64,000 nt of DNA from JADKIH01 sp031417555 (GTDB lineage: Bacteria > Bacteroidota > Bacteroidia > AKYH767-A > 2013-40CM-41-45). Where the stretch lies: assembly GCA_031417555.1 (NCBI GenBank), contig JANOVV010000069.1, positions 1 through 64,000 on the forward strand, read 5' to 3'. The position numbers were made by a program, and so were the translations under genes. Positions within the stretch are counted from its first letter, which is position 1. Each line of letters starts with the position of its first letter. Positions 9,601 through 17,335 of the stretch are shown piece by piece. The notes beneath the pieces were generated by a model. The model did no database searches and had not been told where the DNA came from. It saw only the letters and a list, made by a program, of their open reading frames with translations.

Positions 9601-9672
9601 TTTGTTGACATAAGAAGCAAATATCTAATTAACTATCTACTAAATTCATCACGAAAATCAAATAAGATATGA
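6622..9672 (+). CDS. large histidine-kinase-like sensor (HATPase) with Rossmann-like C-terminal regions
   Basis: The protein is 1016 aa from the ATG at 6622; the longer frame would need a TTG start. Residues 1-230 look like an unknown sensor. A helix holding ARNTSHNIGAHVMNKL places a candidate phospho-acceptor at H254. The ATP-binding region follows, with N-box ILENIIRNSAKHA (N418 area) and a glycine-lid-like YSLGLVEM near 548. The C-terminal 380 residues contain two alpha/beta segments (EFVVLDDC, and DFILIHYS followed by INVVITSGRG) that resemble degenerate receivers. No transmembrane segment is evident, so it is probably cytoplasmic. It is the only kinase in a run holding four proteins with REC or REC-like domains, which makes it the likely phosphodonor. 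Confidence 0.75.
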   Translation: MKTDEAFMKKIGEYLKKDIEGFIKAVSAEFNSEPFTIYGLNVSVYLRKSERNNNMEEVYEVYSLDCSQNLPYYNIIWKKYLENYQNKFSHFEFNGHTDKGWYDKDVVFSPQANENNCCNDEVVFSEVQKEEKPNTEVHFINVDDGWIKFINELENDLINRAFNLSWVSSYIHIPNSEFLDYPKWYVSCYLLVDVGNKINDKRFYKSAFRPAISKLLFNTSLSFHELLIENKQVDLGLQATRAAISQVMARNTSHNIGAHVMNKLIGDLNYDTLFEKKNYDSTELILLYTDTIKKWNQERQKDKKQVLTEEEQNNKILLDQISIFNNYVKCRMDYLADISFGTPLMQTNKYAYADLFKELDKVRLLLEHISGLDDFKFEIKFKKNGNDLNDINDLLVAIPNDILGTQAFYNILENIIRNSAKHAQKPTNKDENGKDIIMPTIFTVNFIDTLEVDKKPVVNYCNCNKADCNKAHKNEIENALNEFIAVEVYDSISLDGNAKGLDEKEIKEFNDNTRNSGNQISKIEWLVYNQNKKLNENILIENSKLRSYSLGLVEMDASAAYLRKRPVEYINHQSYDIQYDESWSRNTEKNKEEGRDQITYRGTNCRHFLKAFKKIENDKNYLGYRFFLHRPAVVLVVTDHVPKNQEELKKQGIWVITPMVFAEELKEGKVYSHEFVVLDDCIKLEKVGEVDFLEYYKTSLPIRVLKNINELSALLAKSTDEIEKGCWEEWFENLKNNNPCENHQINHNNLFFSVKENYNADACHSIVLLDHLYKEDGSPDIAAAKELWSILEELKCFVEALSSLAQAKLPSYYKIINQYCKNEMSNKKKLKCYIRSINQNIKQRIAEAVFAKVVVIDERIQEAAESRDFMTIKFDKLYKKMNVIIPKKDDINLSANSYDVTLINKLNKYLGLPLEENAECSEITPVTNSLNANDFILIHYSIFERMFKKDEINNKIEEIANKGINVVITSGRGTPENLTPKVRFVNLSSVINAFVDIRSKYLINYLLNSSRKSNKI

Positions 9673-10295
9673 AACAGATATTCATTACTACAAACAAAAC
9701 AACTCTTGAAGATTTATTCAGAGAAACATCATATGAAAATGATGCAAATTTATTTAGGATTCCTTTCACGCTTTCTGAAGGAGATCTAACTTTCTATGCT
9801 GTAAGTGACACATTGGAATTCCCAGCCAGTTATAATATTGATAAAAATAACGATGGCATTCTATTCCACAATTCATGTTCTGAAGAAGTAAAGACAAAAA
9901 TTACAAATTCCTTTAATCACTCTAAAGGAGGCTCTCATGTATCTATGAGTTTACATGAGAGTGTTTTCAAAATTATATTTGGCAATGAAATAGACAAAAT
10001 AAAACGCATTATACAACAAGTTTTTCCAACATCAGAAGCAATCCTTGGCAAAAAATTGGACCTCTTGCATAATTTACTCGTTCCACCTGTTGATTTTACC
10101 GAAGTAAATAAGCAATGGAAAGAAATAAAAAAGGCGGTAAAAGCAGCAAAGGATTCAGATATTAAAGTTTTAATTTCTAGTGATGAAAATGCTTTAAGAG
10201 ATTTTGTTAATGAATCAACAGGCAAAACAGATGCTTTTGACCCTAAATATTTAGAAGCCCTCCGCAGCCTACGTGATAAGCTGCTTGTATCCTAA
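9669..10295 (+). CDS. unknown protein between the kinase and receiver genes
   Basis: This 208-aa protein starts within the kinase stop codon (ATGA, 4-nt overlap), so its translation is coupled. I do not recognise a family. The N-terminal half is rich in beta-type sequence. The C-terminal half, after about residue 90, is helical and charged (KQWKEIKKAVKAAKDSD) and could be a small adaptor or histidine-phosphotransfer-like bundle, but I see no conserved phospho-His motif. Confidence 0.55.
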   Translation: MKQIFITTNKTTLEDLFRETSYENDANLFRIPFTLSEGDLTFYAVSDTLEFPASYNIDKNNDGILFHNSCSEEVKTKITNSFNHSKGGSHVSMSLHESVFKIIFGNEIDKIKRIIQQVFPTSEAILGKKLDLLHNLLVPPVDFTEVNKQWKEIKKAVKAAKDSDIKVLISSDENALRDFVNESTGKTDAFDPKYLEALRSLRDKLLVS

Positions 10296-10325
10296 CGTCA
10301 ACTAACTCATCACCAGTCTAACAAT

Positions 10326-11078
10326 GTGAACCAACCAACACTACATACCGGCTTAGAAAATCTGCTTGAAGAAAGCCGAGTGAAAATTCAGTTTCCTGAT
10401 GTGTTGTATTCTGCGGCTTACCATCCAGGTGCGCAAGATGTTAGAGGTTCGGGTTTGGAGCAATTGGTAAAGCTCCGTTTGCTGCACCCCAATACTCCGG
10501 TGTTGTTTTTTTCTTTTCTGCCTTTGAAGCAATTACTTCCTAAAGATGAATTTGATGTGTTGCAACTTCCCGGAACGGAGTTTATTCAGTTGCCATGTTC
10601 CAAAGAAACCATTATTCAAGCGGCTTCAAAGCAAAACGCAAAGCCACATGGTGTTCATGATACTGCATGGAAAACCTTTTCAGAAAGAGCTTGTAAATCT
10701 ATTTTAAAAAAGCGAATCGGTATCATTAAGCACAAACAGGAATTGGCATTTATCAATAAAGTTGGCTTAGGGTTAAGGTTAGCTATCGGTAATGTGATGA
10801 CTTATCCCGAACTGAGAAGTGAAACGATGATACGCTTTAACGAGAGATATGAAGCTATGCTTGTATATGTCCGTAATTCTCAAATAGAGGAGATACTTAA
10901 ACTTGGCACTATAGTCCAGCAATCAGATGATGCCTTTTTAACCCTTATTTCTAACTTAGTTAAAGAGTTTCTTTTTATATCTGATTACACGAACAAAAAA
11001 AAATTTACAGAATTGAAACAAGCTATTATAAAAATACAAGATGTCATTACCATTTTAGAAACCCTCCAAACAGAATAA
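10326..11078 (+). CDS. stand-alone pseudo-receiver protein
   Basis: The product is 250 aa with a GTG start. Residues 20-95 resemble a receiver domain that lacks the phospho-acceptor Asp. The recognisable part is strand four to strand five, with TPVLFFSFLPLKQLL (58-71) and later FIQLP (86-90). The same signature recurs in the N-terminal domains encoded at 14285 and 17336. The rest is helical. It ends exactly where the REC-HerA gene begins (TAA-ATG), so this pair reproduces, as two adjacent genes, the pseudo-REC plus REC order that is fused in the other two proteins. It is likely an adaptor or interaction module. Confidence 0.65.
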   Translation: MNQPTLHTGLENLLEESRVKIQFPDVLYSAAYHPGAQDVRGSGLEQLVKLRLLHPNTPVLFFSFLPLKQLLPKDEFDVLQLPGTEFIQLPCSKETIIQAASKQNAKPHGVHDTAWKTFSERACKSILKKRIGIIKHKQELAFINKVGLGLRLAIGNVMTYPELRSETMIRFNERYEAMLVYVRNSQIEEILKLGTIVQQSDDAFLTLISNLVKEFLFISDYTNKKKFTELKQAIIKIQDVITILETLQTE

Positions 11079-13799
11079 ATGGATCAAAACAGCCGGAACA
11101 TATTATTTATAGACGACCACAGCAAGCAATACCTCCCCAACCTGGAGATAGCTGCTAAAGCAGCAGGTTTCAATCTTTTTGCAGCCGACAATGTGCTGGA
11201 AGGTTTAGCGTTTTTGGAAGATTATACTACTGCGCTAGATGCCGTGATTTTGGACCTTGGTTTTCCTAAAGGGGAAATGCAGGGAACGGATGCGCTGCAA
11301 AAAATAAAGAAGAAATATGAACATCTGCCCGTAATTATGCTCACCGATAGTGATTCTGCTGCCGATATAGATAAAGTAGTGAAGTGTATGAAAATAGGGG
11401 CTTACAATTATGTAGGCAAGAAAACCCTGAACCCGGTATATCTTTTTCAGTTGGTGGAAAATGCTTTGCAACAATGTCGCCTGGTAACTTATGCTAAAGC
11501 TTCTAAGAAGCCCACTACTGTTCCTGGAATATTTTATACCATAACTCAAGATTATAATTACGGTAGATTCCGCAAGCGGGCTTTGTTTGGTTTTGAACTT
11601 TCATCGGTGAGCAAACCTGCCAATGAAAAGGAAGAACTGAATTTGAAAATGAATGCTATTGCCTGGCATGAAAATCTTTTGAAATCAATTTCTACTCCTT
11701 TCCGTGATTCTCTTCAAATCAACCTGAAATACATTTCTGAAAACGGCAATCTTAAATGCCGTATTATTTTTTCAATTCTTGGAGAAGATGCTGAAAAACT
11801 AAAACAGCGAATTGCAGACACTCATCATGATGTGAAAGTTTTTTTCAATGGAGTTGGCGACAAAAGCAATCCCTATCTTTTTGACTGTATCAGTGAAGAA
11901 CAGATTTTGAAAGATGCCGTGGAATTTACGACAGATTATAAATACAACCTGTTTTTCCGAAATCCGATAAAAGTCAATACAAGTTCAACTATCGGTTTCA
12001 AAGCTTCCAAAAGCGAGGGTCCAAAAATTTTGGACAAAGTCTTTTTGTATCACCCTAATGAAATTTTCCCGATTCCACTTGAATTAAGCTTCGAAAATGA
12101 ACTGTTCCAGGCCTTAAGCGTGCAACAGAATTACACCGAAATAGATGTGCAAATTATGCCTAAAATACTAATGATGGAGGAAGTAGAGTTACTGAGGCTT
12201 ATTGGAAAGAATACTTCATTGATTCAAAATTCACTTTACAATCAAAAGGAATTGGAGTTGTTTGCCGACTATTTGAACAAATTTCTACTGGGTACCAACG
12301 AAAAGTTCTTAATTAGTGTATTGCTAAAACGAAAAGGTGGACAAGTTCAGCAACATGTAAAAAACACCGTGCAGAATTATTTTTTCGGAAAGGCGCAAGT
12401 GCAATCGCATTTTAGGGATGCCGATAAACTGATGCGTTTTAAAACCGAAGCGGAAGGAAAAATAAATCAGTTGCCTTTTTTCTATTCGCTGAATCAGGCA
12501 ATACAAGCTTTTCACTTACCGTTACCCGACTGTAAGGGATTGGATGGTATTACTACACAACCAAGTTCGTTTACCCAATTACCCAAAAACCTCCCGGAAA
12601 GCGGAATACTTTTAGGCGAAAAGAAAACCGTTAACGGAACTGCACCAATAAGAATCAGTGTTGATGCATTGGCAAGGCATCTTTATATAATGGGACAGAC
12701 AGGAACCGGTAAAAGTACTTTGCTGAAAACCATGATAGCTGATTGCCTTCAAAAGAATTACGGGTTTGCATTGATTGACCCGCATGGCGATTTATTTGAT
12801 GAAGTGCAGAAACTGATACCAAAAGCCAAGCGTAACAAATTGGTGGTATTGAATACCACCGACCCGGAAAATTCTGCCAAGCATAATCCTATTGGCTACG
12901 ATGAGGATAACCCGCAATCTAAATCACTGGTCATTAATGAACTCATACGCATTTTCGGTTCTCTTTATGATATGCGTCAGGCTGGAGGGCCCATGTTTGA
13001 ACTATATCTAAAAAACGGTTTGCTGTTGGTGATGGATGAAAAGGTACAGGAAAAATACAAACATGCCACATTACTCGATTTTGTCAATGTATTTTTTGAT
13101 GATAGCTATCGGAAAGAATTGATTTCGCTTTGTGGTAATAAGAAGGTGGCAGATTTTTTTAATATAGCTGCAAAAAACTCAGGTGATTGGTCGTTCTCTA
13201 ATTTTGCTACCTACATTACCAGTAAATTGACACGCTTTACGGATGATTACTATCTCACTCCTATTATTTCCAGTAAAAAAGGCAATATCAATTTCCGTAA
13301 ACTAATTGATGATGGCAACATTCTTTTAGTAAAAATGGACAAAGGATTAATTGGTTCTGACAATGTGAGTTTGTTGGGTCAAATGCTGGTGAGCAGTATT
13401 GTATTGGCGGCTATGTCAAGAGCCAATATGGGAAAAACTGAGAGAAAACCGTTCTACCTTTTTATTGACGAGTTTCAGAATTTCATTAAAGGCGACATTG
13501 GCAGTGCATTATCGGAAGTTCGGAAATATGGTTTGAGTTTAACGCTAGCAAACCAAACGTTGGGGCAATTAGAACAACGCTATGCGGAACATGATCTTGT
13601 AGAATCGCTAATGGGCAATGTTGGCAGCATGATTTTCTTCCGTCCGGGTATAAACGACTATGAAAAAGTGAAACACTATTTAGAGCCGGAGTTCAGCAGA
13701 GAAGATGTATTGAAGCTGCCCAATTTCAATTGCATCAGCCGCCTATTGGTTGATAATATTCCTTGTGAGCCATTTGTTTTTCAGAATAAATATGAATGA
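11079..13799 (+). CDS. receiver domain fused to a HerA/VirD4-type ATPase
   Basis: The protein is 906 aa. Residues 5-130 are a canonical receiver: D12-D13 (LFIDD), acceptor D59 (VILDLGFP), T89 (VIMLTD) and K114/K115. A middle region (about 150-520) of unknown type follows. The C-terminal third is a FtsK-HerA superfamily ATPase: Walker A GQTGTGKST near 538-546, ALIDPHGDLFDEV, Walker B FYLFIDEFQNF near 795, and a TLANQTLGQL sensor segment. These are TraG/VirD4-like features usual in DNA pumps and in HerA-type defence ATPases. There is no membrane segment. The receiver fusion suggests that phosphorylation controls DNA translocation or assembly. Confidence 0.85.
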   Translation: MDQNSRNILFIDDHSKQYLPNLEIAAKAAGFNLFAADNVLEGLAFLEDYTTALDAVILDLGFPKGEMQGTDALQKIKKKYEHLPVIMLTDSDSAADIDKVVKCMKIGAYNYVGKKTLNPVYLFQLVENALQQCRLVTYAKASKKPTTVPGIFYTITQDYNYGRFRKRALFGFELSSVSKPANEKEELNLKMNAIAWHENLLKSISTPFRDSLQINLKYISENGNLKCRIIFSILGEDAEKLKQRIADTHHDVKVFFNGVGDKSNPYLFDCISEEQILKDAVEFTTDYKYNLFFRNPIKVNTSSTIGFKASKSEGPKILDKVFLYHPNEIFPIPLELSFENELFQALSVQQNYTEIDVQIMPKILMMEEVELLRLIGKNTSLIQNSLYNQKELELFADYLNKFLLGTNEKFLISVLLKRKGGQVQQHVKNTVQNYFFGKAQVQSHFRDADKLMRFKTEAEGKINQLPFFYSLNQAIQAFHLPLPDCKGLDGITTQPSSFTQLPKNLPESGILLGEKKTVNGTAPIRISVDALARHLYIMGQTGTGKSTLLKTMIADCLQKNYGFALIDPHGDLFDEVQKLIPKAKRNKLVVLNTTDPENSAKHNPIGYDEDNPQSKSLVINELIRIFGSLYDMRQAGGPMFELYLKNGLLLVMDEKVQEKYKHATLLDFVNVFFDDSYRKELISLCGNKKVADFFNIAAKNSGDWSFSNFATYITSKLTRFTDDYYLTPIISSKKGNINFRKLIDDGNILLVKMDKGLIGSDNVSLLGQMLVSSIVLAAMSRANMGKTERKPFYLFIDEFQNFIKGDIGSALSEVRKYGLSLTLANQTLGQLEQRYAEHDLVESLMGNVGSMIFFRPGINDYEKVKHYLEPEFSREDVLKLPNFNCISRLLVDNIPCEPFVFQNKYE

Positions 13800-14232
13800 T
13801 ATAATTATGGATTTAGACAAATTCTTAGAAGCACAGGAACAACAATATGGAATAGCCCTTTCTGAAATTAAGTCAGGAAGGAAGTCGGGCCATTGGATGT
13901 GGTTTATATTCCCACAGATTACGGGTTTGGGATTTAGTGATGTTTCAAGATTTTACGCAATAAAAAATATTGAAGAAGCGAATGCTTATTTAAAACATGA
14001 AGTTCTAGGGTTCCGGCTTAAAGAGATTTCTAACGCATTACTAAAGCAAGGTACTATAAATGCCAATCTGATTTTTGGCCGTCCTGATGATTTAAAACTG
14101 CAATCGTGTATGACGCTTTTTGCTATTGCAGATGAAGAAAACTTAGATAATGTCTTTGAGAAAGTTCTTTCTAAGTTTTTTAATGGCAAGTATGATTATA
14201 AAACTATTCAAATTTTAGAAAAGCAATCCTGA
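13792..14232 (+). CDS. DUF1810 family protein
   Basis: The likely start is ATG 13792, which overlaps the HerA gene end by 8 nt; the longer frame begins at a poor TTG. The 146-aa product fits the DUF1810 (calpastatin-like) family over its whole length: an early LDKFLEAQ, then GRKSGHWMWFIFPQ, and GRPDDLKLQSCMTLF. The molecular role of this family is not established as far as I know. It is embedded in the phosphorelay run, so it may be a cargo effector or a modifier. Confidence 0.8.
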   Translation: MNDIIMDLDKFLEAQEQQYGIALSEIKSGRKSGHWMWFIFPQITGLGFSDVSRFYAIKNIEEANAYLKHEVLGFRLKEISNALLKQGTINANLIFGRPDDLKLQSCMTLFAIADEENLDNVFEKVLSKFFNGKYDYKTIQILEKQS

Positions 14233-14284
14233 TCATTGTAACCAATGATTGCGTTTCAAAAACAACAAACAAATAGACAGAAAG

Positions 14285-16609
14285 ATGAAATACCTGATTA
14301 TAGACGATAATGTGAGTTATGCAAAACTCCTTTCTAAAGAATTGAATGAGAGTTGTGAAATCTTTATTATAGTCGAAAATGAGAGTAATGCAAAACTCCT
14401 TTCTAAAGAATTGAATGGAAATTGTGAAACCTTTGTTTTAGAAGTCGAGCTAAGTAAAGTGGCGGATTCAATCAAATCTAAAATCCCGGAAGGAAATACC
14501 GACACGGTTATTCTAATTAATATTAATTTAAAAACCGGAAAAGCAAGACAAGAACACGAAGGGATCACACTATTAAAATGGCTTCGACTAAAAGAGTGTA
14601 ATTCTCATTGCATTTTATATTCATTTCAATCACTTCACTCAATAGTAAAAGCGAACCCACTAAACAGCATATTGTATTCAATAGGAGTTTCATTTATACA
14701 ACTGCCATTTTCTTCTATAGAAATTTCTGTAATACCAAAAGGAGAAAAAGCTAAACGTGATAACTTATTGCCGTATTTCAGAGCAGAGATTGATTTAGTT
14801 AAGATCAGGCATGAGCTAGCGAATATTTGGGCTATTCATAGAATGAAAGAGGTGTTAGGCATTGAAAAAAATAAGGAAAATAGCAATTATAGCATCCAAA
14901 TTTTAAAATTCCTATCTGCGGACTTTAGCAACACCGAAGAATATAAAAACGATTCTTTATTGAATCAAATCAGAACATTTCAAGCTAATGGGAAAAAAAT
15001 ATTTTATTATGACGATTTAGCCGATGAATGGGCAATTCCTTTAGAAAAGTTATTTGGCAAGGATAAAATTGAGGTAATCAATGCAAAAACAGTGAATCAG
15101 GGTACGTTACTTCATCGTATTCAATTAGAGAAACCGGGTTGCTTGTTACTAGATTTGAGATTAGCAAATGAAAAAGATGTTTTAGATGTTTTGGAATACT
15201 CAGGTGGCAAAGTTTTACAAGAAGTAAAAAGACGCTTTATTACACTTCCAGTTATTATGTTCACAGCCACCAATAAAGCTGAGAATGTAAGAAGGTTGCT
15301 ATCAGCGGGTGCAGAATATGTCTGGACGAAAGAGGGAATTGATGATGGTATAAATAATCAACGGTCACTTCAAAATATCAAAAATCTTCTTGATGTAGTG
15401 ATTACGGCACTTGCAAAATTTAAGAATCAAACCTATGAAATGATTTATGAGGCAGAGATAAAGTTTAATAATGTAAGCACGGGTATTTTTCCTAATGTAA
15501 ATTGGAGTTTTCCTATAAAGAGTTACAACATATATATTGATGCTAATTATCTAATTAATAGCATAAAAGACGGGTTTCTCCATTCGTTTCATGAGCTTTT
15601 ACTGAAAAAGCCTAAAAACTTGCGCATAAAAATTCATGAAGATGTTGTTCGTGAAATCCTCAACATTAGCCAACAAGATGAAAGATTCGTAAATCGCAAT
15701 GCAGCCTTGGACAGAAATAATCCTTACCGAGTTCCTGTATGTCGGTTTTTATTAGAAAAAATATTTGAATGGCGTCAATTGGGTTTGGTTTGGATTGAGA
15801 ATGAAGGAGGCCAGGACTCTACGATTAAAGAAGTCGCAAAGTTAAATTTGCCTGATTTACCACAAGATATAAGTTTCGAGAATCAAATTGAGGAGAAAAC
15901 TTCTTTTTGGAAAAGACTTTTTGTTTCTGCCGAGGAAAGTAACCAAACACAATTGGATAAAATCAATGCCAAAGTCAGTGAGATTAATAACACAATTGAT
16001 AAAATCAAGAACACAATTGAGAGTTTGCCAGATTTTGAAACATTGAAACTACATGCTGATAATACATTCATAAATATTATTCCCAATGATTTGGCACAAG
16101 GCAATGTTATCCTAGTTACAGATGATAATCGATGTGCACACGATGTAGGTAAATACTTTCGGCACAATCCGCTAAAATACATAGTAAAACAAGAACAAGA
16201 TTATTGGATTGAGAAAACTAGAAACTATGCCCCGTGCAATGTGGAGTTTTTAACTAATGGCCCTGCCAATCTTTATCAGCACAAAAAAGTTAATGAATTT
16301 AATAAGATAATTGGAAAGTGGTGTAAAGAAGACGTTATAGCCGTTAGAGATATAAGAGATGGAATTGTTACAGGATTTCTTCCAAATAAACAAAATCCAA
16401 ATGCTTATTCAGGTGCATTTATTTTAATAAATGGAAATAAAACCGGATTTCTTCATATTAATAGTTTAGGCTCTCTTAAAAAGACAACTAATAAAATTAA
16501 TGATATAGCAGAAGTTTTAAGTAAAGGGGATTCAATCAAGGTGGAAATAACAGAAATAAAAGCAGATGGTAAAATATCCCTTAAAGGAATAAGTAAGATT
16601 TTTCCCTAA
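14285..16609 (+). CDS. pseudo-REC / REC / PIN nuclease / S1 fusion protein
   Basis: I start at ATG 14285 because the longer frame uses TTG. The 774-aa protein has four parts. Residues 1-145 are a receiver-like domain with YLIIDD but N in place of the acceptor Asp (ILININ) and the shared CILYSFQSL...IQLP signature. Residues 236-380 are a complete receiver (D243-D244, acceptor D290, T327, K349). Residues 412-640 are a PIN-like nuclease with D419 (YIDANYLIN), E457 and D613-D614 (VTDDN), interrupted by a coiled-coil insertion. Residues 690-774 are an S1-type RNA-binding domain. This suggests a phosphorylation-gated RNase. The N-terminus carries an internal 23-residue duplication. Confidence 0.8.
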   Translation: MKYLIIDDNVSYAKLLSKELNESCEIFIIVENESNAKLLSKELNGNCETFVLEVELSKVADSIKSKIPEGNTDTVILININLKTGKARQEHEGITLLKWLRLKECNSHCILYSFQSLHSIVKANPLNSILYSIGVSFIQLPFSSIEISVIPKGEKAKRDNLLPYFRAEIDLVKIRHELANIWAIHRMKEVLGIEKNKENSNYSIQILKFLSADFSNTEEYKNDSLLNQIRTFQANGKKIFYYDDLADEWAIPLEKLFGKDKIEVINAKTVNQGTLLHRIQLEKPGCLLLDLRLANEKDVLDVLEYSGGKVLQEVKRRFITLPVIMFTATNKAENVRRLLSAGAEYVWTKEGIDDGINNQRSLQNIKNLLDVVITALAKFKNQTYEMIYEAEIKFNNVSTGIFPNVNWSFPIKSYNIYIDANYLINSIKDGFLHSFHELLLKKPKNLRIKIHEDVVREILNISQQDERFVNRNAALDRNNPYRVPVCRFLLEKIFEWRQLGLVWIENEGGQDSTIKEVAKLNLPDLPQDISFENQIEEKTSFWKRLFVSAEESNQTQLDKINAKVSEINNTIDKIKNTIESLPDFETLKLHADNTFINIIPNDLAQGNVILVTDDNRCAHDVGKYFRHNPLKYIVKQEQDYWIEKTRNYAPCNVEFLTNGPANLYQHKKVNEFNKIIGKWCKEDVIAVRDIRDGIVTGFLPNKQNPNAYSGAFILINGNKTGFLHINSLGSLKKTTNKINDIAEVLSKGDSIKVEITEIKADGKISLKGISKIFP
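14310..14447 (+). repeat. 69-bp intragenic tandem duplication
   Basis: The segment GCAAAACTCCTTTCTAAAGA occurs at 14321 and again at 14390, offset by 69 bp and flanked by similar sequence. In the protein this repeats AKLLSKELN with the surrounding 23 residues, lengthening the first helix and loop of the pseudo-receiver. The reading frame is preserved. The copies differ at several bases, so the event is not brand new. Confidence 0.85.
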
Positions 16610-16655
16610 CCCCCATAACTCCTTCCCTCTCTATAAATAATAAACACCACCACGC

Positions 16656-17246
16656 ATGGCAAAATACGCTGAAAACAACTTACTGAGAGGAGAAGCAATT
16701 ACGCATGAAACCACTTACCATTGGATGCACTTTTTTACTAAAGAAGGATTATTTACCCTGTTTATTCTTCCGCTTATTCAGCAATACACCGATGAATATG
16801 TGATTACCAACCGCAGGGTAATAATCAAGAAAGGATTGATAGCCCGCTACACGCTGGAAATGAACCTTCAAAATATAACGGTGCTTCCTACAAATGACCG
16901 TCAACTTACTTTTAATGCTAAGCAAAGTATAAATCGTAAATCTCGGAATTTGGAGGAGGTAAAACCAGGTAATGAATATACTGGAATTGTAAATTCATTT
17001 CTTACAAATAATAAAGCCGCAAGAGTTAGAATTGATAAAGACATAGATGGATGGTTGTATGAGGGAAGCGATTGTAAGCTTGTTTCATCTCCAAACGAAA
17101 AGGACATTAGACAGGTGCTTGAGATAGGTGATATTTTAAAAGTAAAAGTGAAAAATATTATCAAAAAAGTACAAGGAAAAAGTTCAATAATTCTTGAAGC
17201 GATAGAAAGAATTATTACCACCTCCCGACCCCTTCCCTCAGTTTGA
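16656..17246 (+). CDS. bacterial PH (bPH2-like) domain fused to an S1-like domain
   Basis: The 196-aa protein begins with a bPH2/YdbT-like segment: a hydrophobic stretch (FTLFILPLIQQY), then DEYVITNRRVIIKKGLI, the family hallmark for membrane-associated PH-like domains. After residue 85 the PH fold stops early and an S1/OB-type segment follows (GNEYTGIVNSFL ... IGDILKVKVKNII). It resembles the S1 domain at the end of the preceding PIN protein. The combination is unusual. I infer a small RNA-binding or membrane-recruited accessory of the PIN effector. Confidence 0.6.
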   Translation: MAKYAENNLLRGEAITHETTYHWMHFFTKEGLFTLFILPLIQQYTDEYVITNRRVIIKKGLIARYTLEMNLQNITVLPTNDRQLTFNAKQSINRKSRNLEEVKPGNEYTGIVNSFLTNNKAARVRIDKDIDGWLYEGSDCKLVSSPNEKDIRQVLEIGDILKVKVKNIIKKVQGKSSIILEAIERIITTSRPLPSV

Positions 17247-17335
17247 AAGCAAACACCACCTATAATATCAAGATATGTTGAAAATTATCTGCAAAGCAGG
17301 AAAGTCATCACAATTATTTAATAACCCAAATTAAA

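Noticed and set aside
6622..9672. Ordinary two-component sensor for the ABC importer
   Set aside because: There is no transmembrane sensor and no DNA-binding response regulator in the run; all receivers are linked to other outputs, so a plain transport-sensing pair is less likely, though not excluded.
11079..13799. Conjugative coupling protein of an integrative element
   Set aside because: The motor domain is VirD4-like, but there are no relaxase, VirB-type or tra genes nearby and the protein has a receiver instead of membrane helices.
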